DNA of 64,000 bases from Chlorogloea sp. CCALA 695 (GCF_003003885.1 NZ_PVWN01000003.1:1-64000); one strand, 5' to 3'; positions 16,491 through 26,514 are shown, counted from the first letter of the stretch. Notes: a model not told the origin generated them from the sequence alone. Numbers and translations: made by a program.

Positions 16491-17384
16491 ATGATGCAAT
16501 CTAACAGATTAAGGCGATTGGAGAATATTCTCGATGAAGCGGTCACAAACGGGGCAAGAGATCAGAATTCTGCAAGGGTTTTATTGGAGGCAATGAATCT
16601 TGATTTTGCGCCTCAAAATATTGTGGGTTTCTACGAACTTTTGAGCAAAGCAAAGGAAGATGCAAAAAGTTTAAGGAATTTTTCGAGAATCGATAGATAC
16701 ATTAAAGTAATAGAGGATCTTAATACAGTTTTTATTACTAATCATATTTATGGTTCACTGTGGAAGACATTTGCTGATCATATTGAAAGTGGAAATGTTC
16801 TTAATACATTAGACGCACTAGCCAATTATCTGCATTCACAAGAGCCGAAAATATTTTTAGAACAAAATTTTTTAACAGAACTTAGAAATGAGCTTGAAGA
16901 GTTATTAAACAAAGTTTTGAAATCAGACTTGTCTAAAGAATTACAAAAATATTTGTCTGTAAGAATTGAAAATATCTTAAAAGCAATACGCATATATAAT
17001 ATCGATGGAACCAAAGGATTAGAAGATGCTGCTAAATCATTGTTAAATGATTTATTACTCACAGAACATAAACTAAAAGACGAAGATAAGCAAAACCCCA
17101 TATATACACAAGTTAAGGCATGGGGAATTAACCTAACAATATTTTTGACCTCAATGATTGGGGTTGTTCCCGATATATGCGAATTTTGGATACCTAACTT
17201 TCAAGTCCTAGCCGCAGATAGTGAGAAGATAGCTGAAATTCTTAGTGAGGAATCAGATATTCAAGAGGTTTTCAAAAAAGCTTCAGATATACTTAAACAA
17301 GAGCCAAACAAAAGCATTTCAGCCAAGGAGCAAAAAGCTCTTCCTCCTTCAAAGGAGGATGTAAAAAATGACATTGAAAATTAA
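16491..17384 (+). CDS. Unidentified 297-residue protein
   Basis: Starts MMQSNRLRRLENILDEAVT; the two adjacent ATGs at 16491 and 16494 are equivalent choices. The protein is charged and strongly helical with coiled-coil-like stretches (around residues 115-160) and one possible hydrophobic segment (WGINLTIFLTSMIGVVPDIC, about residues 209-228). The tail is lysine- and glutamate-rich. The gene is more AT-rich than its neighbours and lacks HIP1 sites, which suggests later acquisition. I recognise no family. The single hydrophobic segment plus helical bundle could be a membrane-active effector, but this is a guess. Confidence 0.7.
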   Translation: MMQSNRLRRLENILDEAVTNGARDQNSARVLLEAMNLDFAPQNIVGFYELLSKAKEDAKSLRNFSRIDRYIKVIEDLNTVFITNHIYGSLWKTFADHIESGNVLNTLDALANYLHSQEPKIFLEQNFLTELRNELEELLNKVLKSDLSKELQKYLSVRIENILKAIRIYNIDGTKGLEDAAKSLLNDLLLTEHKLKDEDKQNPIYTQVKAWGINLTIFLTSMIGVVPDICEFWIPNFQVLAADSEKIAEILSEESDIQEVFKKASDILKQEPNKSISAKEQKALPPSKEDVKNDIEN

Positions 17385-17444
17385 ATTTTGATAAAGTTAT
17401 TTTAGGTAAATTGGTAAGGTGTCCCATTGACTGTTTGCGAAAAT

Positions 17445-17478
17445 GCGATCGCACTCCCACAAAAAGAAGTGCGATCGC
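17445..17478. repeat. Inverted repeat built from two HIP1 octamers
   Basis: GCGATCGCACT (17445-17455) and AGTGCGATCGC (17468-17478) are perfect 11-bp inverted arms around a 12-base loop. It lies between the 297-residue gene and the ABC permease gene and may act as a transcript-end hairpin. Confidence 0.6.
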
Positions 17479-17534
17479 GCTTCTTCTAGTCCAGATACGC
17501 TAATCTATTCCTAATTGGCAAAAAGGAAACGGCG

Positions 17535-18644
17535 ATGAATTGGTGGCAACGACTGAAAAAAAATCCTTTAGCCCGATTTGGGGCGATATTACTGTTAATT
17601 TTCTATATATCAGTATTTGCGGCGGATTTTGTTGCCCCTTACGATCCCTACGATGCTCAAGCAAATGGCTCTTTATTGCCGCCAACTACAGTTTATTGGA
17701 ATGACGAGGCGGGGTTTGGGCCTCATGTTTATCCTACAACTCAGGGTAAGACAGATTTGGAAACAGGCGATCGCAAATTAATTGTAGATCGTCAAAAACC
17801 TGCATGGTTACGGCTATTTGTCCAAGGTGCGCCTTATCAAATGTTTAAGTTTAGTCTGCCTTTACCTCCCACTTTTGCGGAAGTAGAAATATTTGGCGGT
17901 ATTCCTGGCAATTTACACTTGTTTGGAACTTCAGGAGACGCGGAGTTTAACCTACTTGGTACAGATGAACAAGGGCGCGATCAATTTACGCGATTATTAC
18001 ATGGTGGGCGAATTAGTCTTAGTATTGGCTTACTAGGGATTGCAATTACTTTTCCTTTGGGTATGATTGTCGGTGGTATTTCTGGCTACTTTGGCGGCTG
18101 GACAGATAGTATTATTATGCGCTTGGTAGAAGTGCTAATGACGATTCCGAGTTTGTACCTTTTAGTTGCTTTAGCGGCAGTTTTGCCACCAGGGTTGAGT
18201 AGCAGCGAAAAATTTATTTTAATTGTCTTAATTACTTCTTTTATTGCCTGGGCGGGTTTGGCAAGGGTAATTCGCGGACAAGTGCTATCAATTAAAGAGC
18301 GCGAATTTGTCCAAGCAGCTATTGCTATGGGTGGCAATTCGTTTTACATTATTCTCCGCCACGTTTTGCCCCAAACGGCTAGTTATATTATTATCTCTGC
18401 AACTCTTGCCGTTCCAAGCTTTATTGTGGCGGAGTCGGTACTTAGTTTGATTGGTTTGGGAATTCAGCAACCCGATCCTTCTTGGGGTAATATGCTGTCG
18501 CTGGCAACTAATGCCTCAATTTTAGTGCTGCAACCTTGGCTAGTTTGGCCGCCAGCGTTACTAATTATTCTGACTGTATTGGCGTTTAATTTGCTCGGTG
18601 ATGGATTGCGCGATGCTTTAGATCCCCGGAGTATTCGGCGGTAG
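17535..18644 (+). CDS. ABC transporter permease, oligopeptide/nickel type (DppC/OppC-like)
   Basis: 369 residues. The N-terminus NPLARFGAILLLIFYISVFAADFVAPYDPY is the typical OppC/DppC start. A periplasmic loop of about 120 residues follows, then DEQGRDQFTRLLHGGRISL and five membrane helices. The permease EAA-like loop is REFVQAAIAMGGNSFYIILRHVLP, and the end GDGLRDALDPR is diagnostic. It imports peptides or similar solutes with a partner permease, ATPases and a binding protein, none of which are in the window. The extended periplasmic loop is typical of cyanobacterial members. Its 3' end overlaps menC by 27 bp. Confidence 0.93.
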   Translation: MNWWQRLKKNPLARFGAILLLIFYISVFAADFVAPYDPYDAQANGSLLPPTTVYWNDEAGFGPHVYPTTQGKTDLETGDRKLIVDRQKPAWLRLFVQGAPYQMFKFSLPLPPTFAEVEIFGGIPGNLHLFGTSGDAEFNLLGTDEQGRDQFTRLLHGGRISLSIGLLGIAITFPLGMIVGGISGYFGGWTDSIIMRLVEVLMTIPSLYLLVALAAVLPPGLSSSEKFILIVLITSFIAWAGLARVIRGQVLSIKEREFVQAAIAMGGNSFYIILRHVLPQTASYIIISATLAVPSFIVAESVLSLIGLGIQQPDPSWGNMLSLATNASILVLQPWLVWPPALLIILTVLAFNLLGDGLRDALDPRSIRR

Positions 18645-19529
18645 AAAGTTATCAATCCCAAATCCGACAGCGCGATTAGGGTTAGCTAATTCGACGGCTA
18701 AGTTTAAAGCTGCTTGTCTGCCAATTTCTGTTTCAAAGGATGAGGAGAAAACAGCGTCAATGTTGTACGTTTTGCAAAACTGACGCAAGCGAGAAGGATA
18801 ACCAATAATGCTAGGTTTAATCACAAAAATCCCTTGCCATCCCTTTTGATAGCAAGCTTGGAGTTGATTAAAAGTTGCCACCGATTCATCAAGAGCGATC
18901 GCAGTATTATATAAATTACTTAACTCCTGCATCTGCTCAAACTGTTCTATCCCTAGCGGTTGTTCGATAAATTCAATTAATTTACTACTGTCACTTTTTT
19001 GCAACCATATATTAGCTTCGTCGTAAGTCAATCCGCCATTAGCATCTAAGCGCAATTTTACAGGTTTTGGAATTTGGGTAAAGGCGGCAAAAATTTCTAA
19101 TTCCTCCACAATTGGGTAAACTCCAATTTTCCATTTAAAAGTACGATACCCTTGTTCCCAAAGCTTACCCCATTGTTGTAATGCGTCTTTTCCGGCACTT
19201 AGTAAGCCACTGTAGGTTAGATGGTTTGAATTTTGATTTTTGAGTGCCAAAGCTGACTCAAAGCCAAATTGACAAGCTGGGAGCGAGTCAGGAATTGAGT
19301 AAATAGTTTCTGTGGTAATTTCTGTGGGTAGTTGATGACAATAATTGAGGGCTTGGGTTACAGTTTCAGTACCAAACCAGCTAATCGGGGCAATTTCTCC
19401 CCAACGGGTTTTACCTAAGTTATCTGTAAGACTTAAAATAATCCCTTCCCTAACTTCCCATTTGCCGTGACTTGTTTGCAGAGGTTGCTTAAACTTGCGT
19501 TGGTAAGGCTGAAAAGAGAATTGGTACAT
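18618..19529 (-). CDS. menC: o-Succinylbenzoate synthase
   Basis: 303 residues, enolase superfamily. It dehydrates SHCHC to o-succinylbenzoate in phylloquinone (vitamin K1) synthesis. Catalytic residues are visible: KWK motif (Lys134), Asp162 in LRLDANGG, Glu189 in FIEQPLG, Asp214 in IALDES, and Lys238 in FVIKPS. It lies 70 bp after menA on the same strand, with a repeat in between, so it is probably in one unit with it. menE, which often follows menC in cyanobacteria, is not here; an unrelated permease is convergent instead. Confidence 0.94.
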   Translation of the reverse strand: MYQFSFQPYQRKFKQPLQTSHGKWEVREGIILSLTDNLGKTRWGEIAPISWFGTETVTQALNYCHQLPTEITTETIYSIPDSLPACQFGFESALALKNQNSNHLTYSGLLSAGKDALQQWGKLWEQGYRTFKWKIGVYPIVEELEIFAAFTQIPKPVKLRLDANGGLTYDEANIWLQKSDSSKLIEFIEQPLGIEQFEQMQELSNLYNTAIALDESVATFNQLQACYQKGWQGIFVIKPSIIGYPSRLRQFCKTYNIDAVFSSSFETEIGRQAALNLAVELANPNRAVGFGIDNFLPPNTPGI

Positions 19530-19570
19530 TAACCGTTATTGGGATTGGGTTTCTGTCTTCTTTTAGAAAA

Positions 19571-19599
19571 TACAGACGTTCCGGTGGAACGTCTCTACA
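19571..19599. repeat. AGAGACGTTGC-type palindromic repeat, copy 2
   Basis: AGACGTTCC and GGAACGTCT form a 9-bp stem with a GGT-type loop, followed by CTACA as in the other copies. It lies between menA and menC. Confidence 0.7.
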
Positions 19600-20505
19600 T
19601 TAACCGCCTGCAATCATAAATCCCAAACTCAGCAGTAATCCGCTCCAAAAATGTAAGGCTACGGCGATAAACTTACAATTACTAACTATGTCTGGGCGAT
19701 CATGATTTTGCTGTACGTGTCGAACTAATTTAACCGCAAAAGGGCAACTCAACCAAATAAGTAATGTCCACATTGGAAAGCTTCCCAAGGCTACTAATAC
19801 CGTTGTCAGTACATAAATGCTTCCACCCAGCCAAGGTAATAAATTAGCAGCTTTTAAAGTACCTAAACGCACAATCGGCGATTTTTTCCCGGCGGCTAAA
19901 TCATCGGCTATTTGGTGAAAGTGTGAGCAAAATAAAATTAAACTTGTAGCAACTCCCACCACAACTGAAGCTGATAAGCTAGTCAGAGAGAAGCTTTGCG
20001 CTTGACTATAGTAAGCGGCGGCGACAGCCAAGGGGCCAAAACAAATAAAGCAAATGATTTCGCCTAAACCTTGATATCCCAAGCGAAAAGGCGGCCCTTG
20101 ATAGGTGTAGCCTAATCCGCAACACAATAGAATTAAGCCAATAATAGTTACGTCTTTTTGCCAAAAGGCGATCGCAAGTATCCCAAATAGACCTAAACCT
20201 AAAAACAAATTACCTAACCAAAAAATTAGCTGTTTGTTTCCAGTTAAATTTACCAGAGAATGAGCTTTATTTTTATCAATTCCTGTTTCTGAGTCAAAAA
20301 CATCGTTACTAAGATTAATCCAAGCAACAATCAAAATCGCTGATATCAAAAAAGTAGCAAAATGCCATCCTTGAAATATTTTAGTTTCGGCAAAAGCTAC
20401 CGCCGTTCCCACCCAAATAGGAATAATAGCAACACTATACATCGGCGGCTTAATTGCTGCCATCCACAAGTTAGGTTTTGCGTAGGAGATAAATTCGGTA
20501 GTCAT
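19600..20505 (-). CDS. menA: 1,4-Dihydroxy-2-naphthoate phytyltransferase
   Basis: 301 residues with about eight or nine membrane helices, UbiA family. The prenyl-diphosphate motif NLSNDVFDSETGIDKNKAHS and the second aspartate motif (HFHQIADDLAAGKKSPIVRLG) are clear. It attaches the phytyl chain to dihydroxynaphthoate in the phylloquinone pathway that supplies A1 in photosystem I. It is divergent from menF across about 365 bp and upstream of menC on the same strand. Confidence 0.94.
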   Translation of the reverse strand: MTTEFISYAKPNLWMAAIKPPMYSVAIIPIWVGTAVAFAETKIFQGWHFATFLISAILIVAWINLSNDVFDSETGIDKNKAHSLVNLTGNKQLIFWLGNLFLGLGLFGILAIAFWQKDVTIIGLILLCCGLGYTYQGPPFRLGYQGLGEIICFICFGPLAVAAAYYSQAQSFSLTSLSASVVVGVATSLILFCSHFHQIADDLAAGKKSPIVRLGTLKAANLLPWLGGSIYVLTTVLVALGSFPMWTLLIWLSCPFAVKLVRHVQQNHDRPDIVSNCKFIAVALHFWSGLLLSLGFMIAGG

Positions 20506-20870
20506 AATATTAATTCAATTCTTTTTATTGTCGTTCCAAAAAAGTGTTAAATAAAAGATGCTTTGATTTATTTACGAACAACTGAATATCAAACCTTTAG
20601 TTTAATAGCATTTAATTGGGGTTTTATATTCATTTTTTTATACAACTTAATTTTTCAAATAGGACAGTTATTCGCTAACATAAAGGTATGTTGCTAACAA
20701 TAGCTAGGACTTATATACTATACGGGAGACAAAGGTACAGTAATGAGCATAAAACTTAATCTTTGACTAAGTGGCTAAAGGTTGCCCCAATATGATACCC
20801 CTAGAAATATCATCACAAGAAGCCGCTTTTTAAGAACGGAAGTTTAAAAAAGTTTACTATTTTTACATCC
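20506..20870. other. Divergent menA-menF promoter region
   Basis: An AT-rich 365-bp gap that should hold promoters for both directions. I see a small inverted repeat, AACATA-AAGG-TATGTT, near 20677-20692, but no clear consensus promoter and no small gene. Confidence 0.4.
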
Positions 20871-22280
20871 ATGCCAGTTCTACCTTGTCTTACCAGTTTT
20901 TCTTTAGACTACAAAAAACTATATCAATTTCTCTTAGCTTGCCAGCAAAAATGTTTGCTCAATAGTTGCCAGCAATTCGTTAGCATACCTATGGCAATTG
21001 AACAAGTAGATCCGTTAGTTGTTTTTGAGAATATTGCCCAATTTGAACAATTAAACTTTTATTTTGAGCATAAAGGCAAACAAGAAGCAACGGCGGCAAT
21101 GGATGCGATCGCTCATTTACACTTACAAGGTAAAAATAGATTTAGTAAAGTTCAAGAGTTTATCAAATCTTGTCAGGCAAAGACAGTAATTTTTAGCAAT
21201 CTTAATAATATTGCTTTACCGCCGCGTTTTTTCTGTAGTTTTAGTTTTTTTGACGAAAACGAGGCAAATTATCCTTTTCCCGCCGCCACCGTATTTTTAC
21301 CACGCTGGCAAATTACTAAGTGTATCGACTTCTGTGTATTAGTTGCGAATCTAGTCATTGATGCGAAGACAAACTTAGAACTACTACTAGACGAGTTACA
21401 AAATAATATTCAAAATATTCTCAGCTTAGATGGTCGGTTAAATAAATATCATCTACCAGGCAAGTTAATCAAAAAAGATGTATCAAATATAGACAGATTC
21501 AAACAAACAATCTTATCAGCGCTTGAATCTATCAAGCAAAAAAAGCTTGACAAAATAGTTTTAGCTCAAACCTTAGATGTGTTGGCTGGCAAAGATTTCA
21601 GTTTATATAACTCTTTAAATAATTTGCGGCAAATCCACCCAAATTGTTATGTCTTTTCGACAAGTAACGGCAAAGGACAAAACTTTATCGGTGCAAGTCC
21701 AGAGCGTTTAATCAGTATACGCGATCGCCAATTAGTTATCGATGCCTTAGCAGGAAGCGCCCCACGAGGAAAAACCGCCACCGAAGACGCAGACTTAGCA
21801 AACTTATTACTAAATAGTGACAAAGAAAAACGCGAACACAAAGTAGTTATAGACTTTATCACTCAACACTTACAGGCGCTAGGGATAGAAGCCAATATAT
21901 TACCCCCCAGATTGCGCCAACTATGCAATATTCAACACCTGTGGACACCGATAGAGGCAAAAATCCCCGTTAATGTGCATCCTTTGGAGATTGTGGCACA
22001 ATTGCACCCTACCCCCGCCGTTGCCGGAGTTTCTAGAGAGTTAGCTTGCGCGGAAATTCGGCGTTATGAAGACTTTGAACGCGGATTGTACGCCGCACCT
22101 TTAGGATGGGTAGATTACCAAGGAAACAGCGAATTTATTGTTGGGATTCGTTCGGCTTTAATAGATGGCGATCGCGCTAGACTATACGCAGGAGCAGGAA
22201 TCGTCAAGGGTTCTGATCCAGATAAAGAATTAGCCGAAATTCAACTCAAACTCCAAGCACTGCTTAAAGCTTTAGTCTAA
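20871..22280 (+). CDS. menF: Isochorismate synthase
   Basis: 469 residues, chorismate-binding family. It makes isochorismate from chorismate, the first step to phylloquinone. The C-terminal catalytic part is complete: [50 protein letters not shown], the [15 protein letters not shown] block, and [26 protein letters not shown] with [14 protein letters not shown]. The [10 protein letters not shown] spelling fits isochorismate synthases rather than anthranilate synthase. It is divergent from menA and menC, completing three steps of the pathway locally, and overlaps proA by 9 bp at the 3' end. Confidence 0.95.
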   Translation: MPVLPCLTSFSLDYKKLYQFLLACQQKCLLNSCQQFVSIPMAIEQVDPLVVFENIAQFEQLNFYFEHKGKQEATAAMDAIAHLHLQGKNRFSKVQEFIKSCQAKTVIFSNLNNIALPPRFFCSFSFFDENEANYPFPAATVFLPRWQITKCIDFCVLVANLVIDAKTNLELLLDELQNNIQNILSLDGRLNKYHLPGKLIKKDVSNIDRFKQTILSALESIKQKKLDKIVLAQTLDVLAGKDFSLYNSLNNLRQIHPNCYVFSTSNGKGQNFIGASPERLISIRDRQLVIDALAGSAPRGKTATEDADLANLLLNSDKEKREHKVVIDFITQHLQALGIEANILPPRLRQLCNIQHLWTPIEAKIPVNVHPLEIVAQLHPTPAVAGVSRELACAEIRRYEDFERGLYAAPLGWVDYQGNSEFIVGIRSALIDGDRARLYAGAGIVKGSDPDKELAEIQLKLQALLKALV

Positions 22281-23561
22281 ATCCCGATGTTGAAAAGATT
22301 TAGCATCAACCCCGGTATAAGTTGCCGCAATGTGTCCGTCACCGACAAGCTGATACTTGTAAGTAACTAGCCCTTCTAAGCCCACTGGGCCGCGCGGGGG
22401 TAGCTTTTGGGTACTAATTCCCACTTCTGCCCCAAAACCATAGCGGAAGCCGTCAGCAAAGCGCGTAGAACAGTTGTGATAAACCCCGGCGCTATTAACT
22501 TGAGATAGGAAAATATTTGCAGTGGTAGAATCTTCCGTTGCGATCGCATCGGTATGTCCTGAACCATAATAATTAATGTGGGAAGTCGCATCGGCCAAAG
22601 AATCGACTACTTTAATTGACAAAATCAAATCGCTATATTCTGTCTCCCAGTCGGTATCATTGGCGAAAGCTACATCAATAATTTTGCACGTACTTTCATC
22701 GCCTCTTAATTCTACTGAGCGTTCTTTCAAAGCACTAGCTACAACGGGGAGAAACTTCGCCGCAATATCAGTATGGACTAGCAACGTTTCAATCGCATTG
22801 CAAGCGGCGGGATATTGGGTTTTGGCATCAATGGCAATTTCTACAGCTTTGGCTATATCCGCCGCCGCATCCACGTATAAATGACAGATGCCTTCAGCGT
22901 GACCTAATACAGGAATATGAGTATTATTTTGCACAAAGCGGACAAAAGAATTTGAACCTCTAGGGATAATTAAATCTACATACCTATCTAACTTTAATAG
23001 TTCTAATGTTTCTTCCCTAGTTGTAAGTAATTGCACAACTTCAGGGCTAATGTTTGTTTGAGCGAGTCCGTTGTGAATTGCTGTTAAGATTGCTTGACAA
23101 GAGTTAATCGCCTCTTGTCCGCATTTGAGAATTACGCCATTTCCCGACTTAATTGCCAAAGTAGAAATTTGAATAGCCGCGTCGGGTCTAGCTTCAAAAA
23201 TAACTCCCAAAACCCCTAATGGACAAGTAACGCGCTTAAGGATTAAATTGTCATCTAGTTGGCGATGAATTTGAATTGCACCTACAGGATCGCTTAAATT
23301 GGCAACGTCTCGCACTCCAGCAATTGCATCGTTTAGCTTGGCTTCGTCCAACTTTAGGCGGTTGTATAAAGGTTTGGGAATGCCTGCACTGACGGCGGTT
23401 TGGCAATCAATCCCATTAGCAACTATAATTTTGGGCTTTGCTGATTCTAAAGCTAGTGCGATCGCATTTATTGCCCGATTTTTCTCCTCAGTGGTAAGCG
23501 TGGCGAGATTTTGGGCATGATTACGACAAATAGACGCGACTTTAATTAAAGAATTATCCAT
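22272..23561 (-). CDS. proA: Glutamate-5-semialdehyde dehydrogenase (gamma-glutamyl phosphate reductase)
   Basis: 429 residues, full length. It reduces gamma-glutamyl phosphate with NADPH in proline synthesis. Family markers: [58 protein letters not shown], the catalytic cysteine in [16 protein letters not shown], and [18 protein letters not shown]. It begins five bases after the DUF2141 stop, so the two genes are likely cotranscribed. proB is not in the window. Confidence 0.96.
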   Translation of the reverse strand: MDNSLIKVASICRNHAQNLATLTTEEKNRAINAIALALESAKPKIIVANGIDCQTAVSAGIPKPLYNRLKLDEAKLNDAIAGVRDVANLSDPVGAIQIHRQLDDNLILKRVTCPLGVLGVIFEARPDAAIQISTLAIKSGNGVILKCGQEAINSCQAILTAIHNGLAQTNISPEVVQLLTTREETLELLKLDRYVDLIIPRGSNSFVRFVQNNTHIPVLGHAEGICHLYVDAAADIAKAVEIAIDAKTQYPAACNAIETLLVHTDIAAKFLPVVASALKERSVELRGDESTCKIIDVAFANDTDWETEYSDLILSIKVVDSLADATSHINYYGSGHTDAIATEDSTTANIFLSQVNSAGVYHNCSTRFADGFRYGFGAEVGISTQKLPPRGPVGLEGLVTYKYQLVGDGHIAATYTGVDAKSFQHRDLD

Positions 23562-23566
23562 ATCAA

Positions 23567-24010
23567 TTAATTTAAGTATTGCATCGCGATCTTGATAGTT
23601 TTATTTTGACTAAAGTCAAAACTTGCTTCCGTAAACTTAGGAGGACGGGTTTTTGCTTTAGGATTGTTAGAAATCCCAAAACCTTCTGATGGAATCCCTA
23701 AAAAGTTGGTATTTAGCTTACTGTCGCTGTTTTTATCTGCATACAAAGCAACGGCATACTTACCAGGTTTTAAGCCGTAAAAGTGTTTACTGGCAACGGT
23801 TCCCGTAACTTTAGTACATCCGCTTTGCACCACACCTCTAGCACTTGCCGGAAATCCTTGATCGTTAGCGTAAACTCTTAGGCAAACTTGCCCCGATTGA
23901 TGCCTCAATCCATCTATTACAACTGTTAACTTTGCGCCCTGTTGCGCCTGTACTGATAAAGGTATCAAGCCCGATAAAGTAGCTAGTAAAAATACATTAA
24001 ATTTGTTCAT
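23567..24010 (-). CDS. DUF2141 domain secreted protein
   Basis: 147 residues. A signal peptide (about residues 1-22, ending SVQAQQ) precedes a beta-sandwich-like DUF2141 domain: [58 protein letters not shown]. Two cysteines could form a disulfide. Function is unknown; export to the periplasm is inferred. The start is peculiar: a perfect 37-bp tandem duplication covers the first 12 codons, giving a second upstream ATG at 24047 that is out of frame and stops just inside the real gene. The natural upstream sequence, with an AAGG motif, now lies in front of the outer copy. Confidence 0.85.
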   Translation of the reverse strand: MNKFNVFLLATLSGLIPLSVQAQQGAKLTVVIDGLRHQSGQVCLRVYANDQGFPASARGVVQSGCTKVTGTVASKHFYGLKPGKYAVALYADKNSDSKLNTNFLGIPSEGFGISNNPKAKTRPPKFTEASFDFSQNKTIKIAMQYLN

Positions 24011-24047
24011 ATAAAGTAGCTAGTAAAAATACATTAAATTTGTTCAT
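23974..24047 (-). repeat. Perfect 37-bp tandem duplication over a start codon
   Basis: 23974-24010 and 24011-24047 are identical for 37 bp, each beginning (minus strand) with ATGAACAAATTTAATG. As 37 is not a multiple of three, the outer ATG reads 16 codons and stops at TAA inside the inner copy, about ten bases after the inner ATG. Confidence 0.95.
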
Positions 24048-24187
24048 ACCTTATTTTAGGAAAAATCCGCATTGGCGACAAGCAAGGCAAAGTCAATCTC
24101 TAGCATGGTGACAAGGGGAAATGCGATCGCTACTCTGAAGGAAATGTCAAAATAAGAAAGTTACAAAAATTACTATTTAGGCTCCTA

Positions 24188-26008
24188 ATGACTAGCGTAT
24201 CACCTGCAACACCGCCTTTGGAACGTCGCAAGCCAAGGGAAAACGATTGGCGACTGTTCCTCCGGTTAGTACCTTATGCGCGTCGTCACGGGCGATTGCT
24301 ATCGATTTCGATGTTGTTGCTTGTACCTTTGGCGATATCTGGGGCGCTGCAACCTATTTTAATTGGACAAGCAATATCTTTAATTCGCAAAGAATCAAGT
24401 GCTTATGAATTTTTGCGAAATCTCCCCCTAGCGCAAGGATTGGGGATTCTAGAAGGATTATTACTAATAACCGTTGTCATTAGGCTAGTATTTTCCGGGA
24501 TTCAAGGCTATTTGGTACAAAAAGTAGGTCAACAAATCACCGCAGATATTCGAGACGATTTATTTGAGCGCGTTACCTCTTTAGCGGTACGTTTTTTTGA
24601 TCGCACTCCGGTAGGAAAATTGATAACTCGTCTGACTAGCGACGTTGAGGCGTTGGGAGATGTATTTACAACTGGGGCGATTGGGATTGTCAGCGATATA
24701 TTTTCGATGCTGGTAATTATTGTATTTATGTTTCGGGAGCAATGGCAATTAGCTTTGATGTTGGTGTTGATGCTATTGCCAATTACCGCGTTAATTGTTT
24801 ACTTTCAGCAGCAGTACCGCAAAGCAAATTACAAAGCTAGAGAAGAATTATCAGCGCTCAATTCTACTTTGCAAGAAAATATAGTTGGCATTAACGTAGT
24901 GCAGTTGTTTCGCCGGGAAAGATTCAACTCCCAGTTGTTTCGCACTACCAATGAGCGCTATATGAAGGAAGTAGATGCAACTATCTTCCACGACTCCGCC
25001 GTCTCAGCAACTTTAGAATGGATTGCTTTAGTTGCGATCGCTGCTGTACTCTGGCTAGGTGGAATATTTATCTTGCGCCAACAGCTAGATATTGGGCGTT
25101 TATCCACCTTTATCTTATTTGCTCAACGATTATTTGACCCTTTGCGCCAGTTTGCAGAAAAATTCACCGCTATTCAAGCAGGTTTTACAGCCGTAGAACG
25201 AGTTAGCGATATTTTAGACGAACCGATTGAAATCCGCGACCCCGAAAAAGGCAAACGGGCGATCGCGTCTATGATATCTATGGGCGAAATTCGGTTTGAA
25301 AATGTCTGGTTTGCCTACAAAGACGACGATTATATAATTAAAGACTTGAGCTTTACGATTAAGCCTGGCGAAAAAATTGCTTTAGTTGGGCCGACAGGCG
25401 CGGGGAAAAGCTCCATAATTCGTCTATTATGTCGCCTGTACGAACCTAGCCGGGGACGTATCCTTGTAGATGGAGTAGATGTAAGAGATTTACCGCAATC
25501 AGAATTACGCCGTCGTATGGGGGTAATTTTACAAGAAGGTTTCTTATTTGCGGGGGATGTCAAAAGTAATATTACCTTGGGCGATACTTACTCTATGGAC
25601 GAAATTCGCTCCGCCGCCCAAAAAACCAATGTAGACAAGTTTATCGAACAATTGCCCCAAACCTACGATACCCAGTTGCGAGAGCGAGGTACAAACCTTT
25701 CTAGCGGTCAAAAACAGTTGTTAGCCTTTGCACGGGCGGCTATTCGCAATCCACCAATATTAGTATTAGATGAAGCAACCGCGAGCTTGGATGTGGGTAC
25801 AGAAGCTTTGATTCAAGACGCGCTAGATAAATTGCTAATTGGACGTACTGCGATCGTGATTGCTCATCGCCTTTCTACTATCCGTAATGTAGATCGAATC
25901 TTTGTCTTGAAGCGCGGACAATTAATTGAGTCGGGTACTCATGAGGAATTATTGCAACAAGAGGGACTATACGCCAGCTTGCATAACCTGCAAATGTTTG
26001 GAAGTTAG
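24188..26008 (+). CDS. ABC exporter, fused permease and ATPase (MsbA-like)
   Basis: 606 residues. A six-helix type-I exporter membrane domain (about residues 35-340) is followed by an ATPase domain: Walker A GPTGAGKSSIIRLL near residue 400, signature TNLSSGQKQ, Walker B PPILVLDEATASLD, and the switch histidine in IVIAHRLSTI. The half-transporter works as a dimer to export lipids, drugs or peptides; the substrate cannot be told. RVSDILDEP is typical of the multidrug/lipid branch. It stands alone, followed by an antitoxin gene. Confidence 0.94.
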   Translation: MTSVSPATPPLERRKPRENDWRLFLRLVPYARRHGRLLSISMLLLVPLAISGALQPILIGQAISLIRKESSAYEFLRNLPLAQGLGILEGLLLITVVIRLVFSGIQGYLVQKVGQQITADIRDDLFERVTSLAVRFFDRTPVGKLITRLTSDVEALGDVFTTGAIGIVSDIFSMLVIIVFMFREQWQLALMLVLMLLPITALIVYFQQQYRKANYKAREELSALNSTLQENIVGINVVQLFRRERFNSQLFRTTNERYMKEVDATIFHDSAVSATLEWIALVAIAAVLWLGGIFILRQQLDIGRLSTFILFAQRLFDPLRQFAEKFTAIQAGFTAVERVSDILDEPIEIRDPEKGKRAIASMISMGEIRFENVWFAYKDDDYIIKDLSFTIKPGEKIALVGPTGAGKSSIIRLLCRLYEPSRGRILVDGVDVRDLPQSELRRRMGVILQEGFLFAGDVKSNITLGDTYSMDEIRSAAQKTNVDKFIEQLPQTYDTQLRERGTNLSSGQKQLLAFARAAIRNPPILVLDEATASLDVGTEALIQDALDKLLIGRTAIVIAHRLSTIRNVDRIFVLKRGQLIESGTHEELLQQEGLYASLHNLQMFGS

Positions 26009-26092
26009 ATTATATTTTTTTTGCAATCCCAAATTCTAGGCATTTTCAGACTCAATGTCACAATATCTACAGCCTGACATTATTTGATTAAT

Positions 26093-26329
26093 ATGACAGA
26101 AGTGATAATACGTGTCAACGAACAAGGAAAAGTTGTAATCCCAGCCAATTTACGCCAGGAATTAGGTTTAGTTTCTGGGTCAAAGTTGATAGTTCACTTG
26201 GAAGGTAGAAGAATTGTTTTAGAGCAGCCAGAGGATGTTTTTAGGCGGCTGCGTTCTACTTTTAATTCTCCCAAATCTTTAGTCGATGAGTTAGTTGAGG
26301 AGCGACCTACAGAGGCGAGACATGAGTAG
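26093..26329 (+). CDS. AbrB/VapB-type antitoxin (orphan)
   Basis: 78 residues from the ATG at 26093; a TTG at 26084 adds three. The N-terminal swapped-hairpin DNA-binding domain is clear: VIIRVNEQGKVVIPANLRQE and LGLVSGSKLIVHLEGRRIVL. The C-terminal part (SPKSLVDELVEERPTEARHE) is the toxin-binding tail. It overlaps by eight bases the start of a PIN-toxin gene that is cut off after 16 recognisable residues. The antitoxin is thus intact but its toxin is broken, leaving it with self-repression or cross-neutralisation at most. Confidence 0.88.
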   Translation: MTEVIIRVNEQGKVVIPANLRQELGLVSGSKLIVHLEGRRIVLEQPEDVFRRLRSTFNSPKSLVDELVEERPTEARHE

Positions 26330-26399
26330 TTATGTTTTAGATCCGTCAGCAATTTTAGCTTTGCTTAATTTGGTGTTGCCCAATTTTTGGAACGCCTAA
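26322..26399 (+). pseudogene. Truncated VapC-type PIN toxin
   Basis: ATG at 26322, overlapping the antitoxin stop, reads MSSYVLDPSAILALLN, the hallmark N-terminus of a VapC PIN domain with its first catalytic aspartate. The frame then runs into unrelated sequence and stops at 26397-26399 after 25 residues. The remaining acidic residues are missing, so there is no nuclease. Confidence 0.8.
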
Positions 26400-26514
26400 C
26401 AATTAGTCGATTTGAGCCATGTTTGTATATTCAGTCAATAACTCATCAAGAGTGTCTGTTTCTACTTGAGGACTCCAGATTAACTCAAACATGATCAAAA
26501 GGATAAGCTAAATT

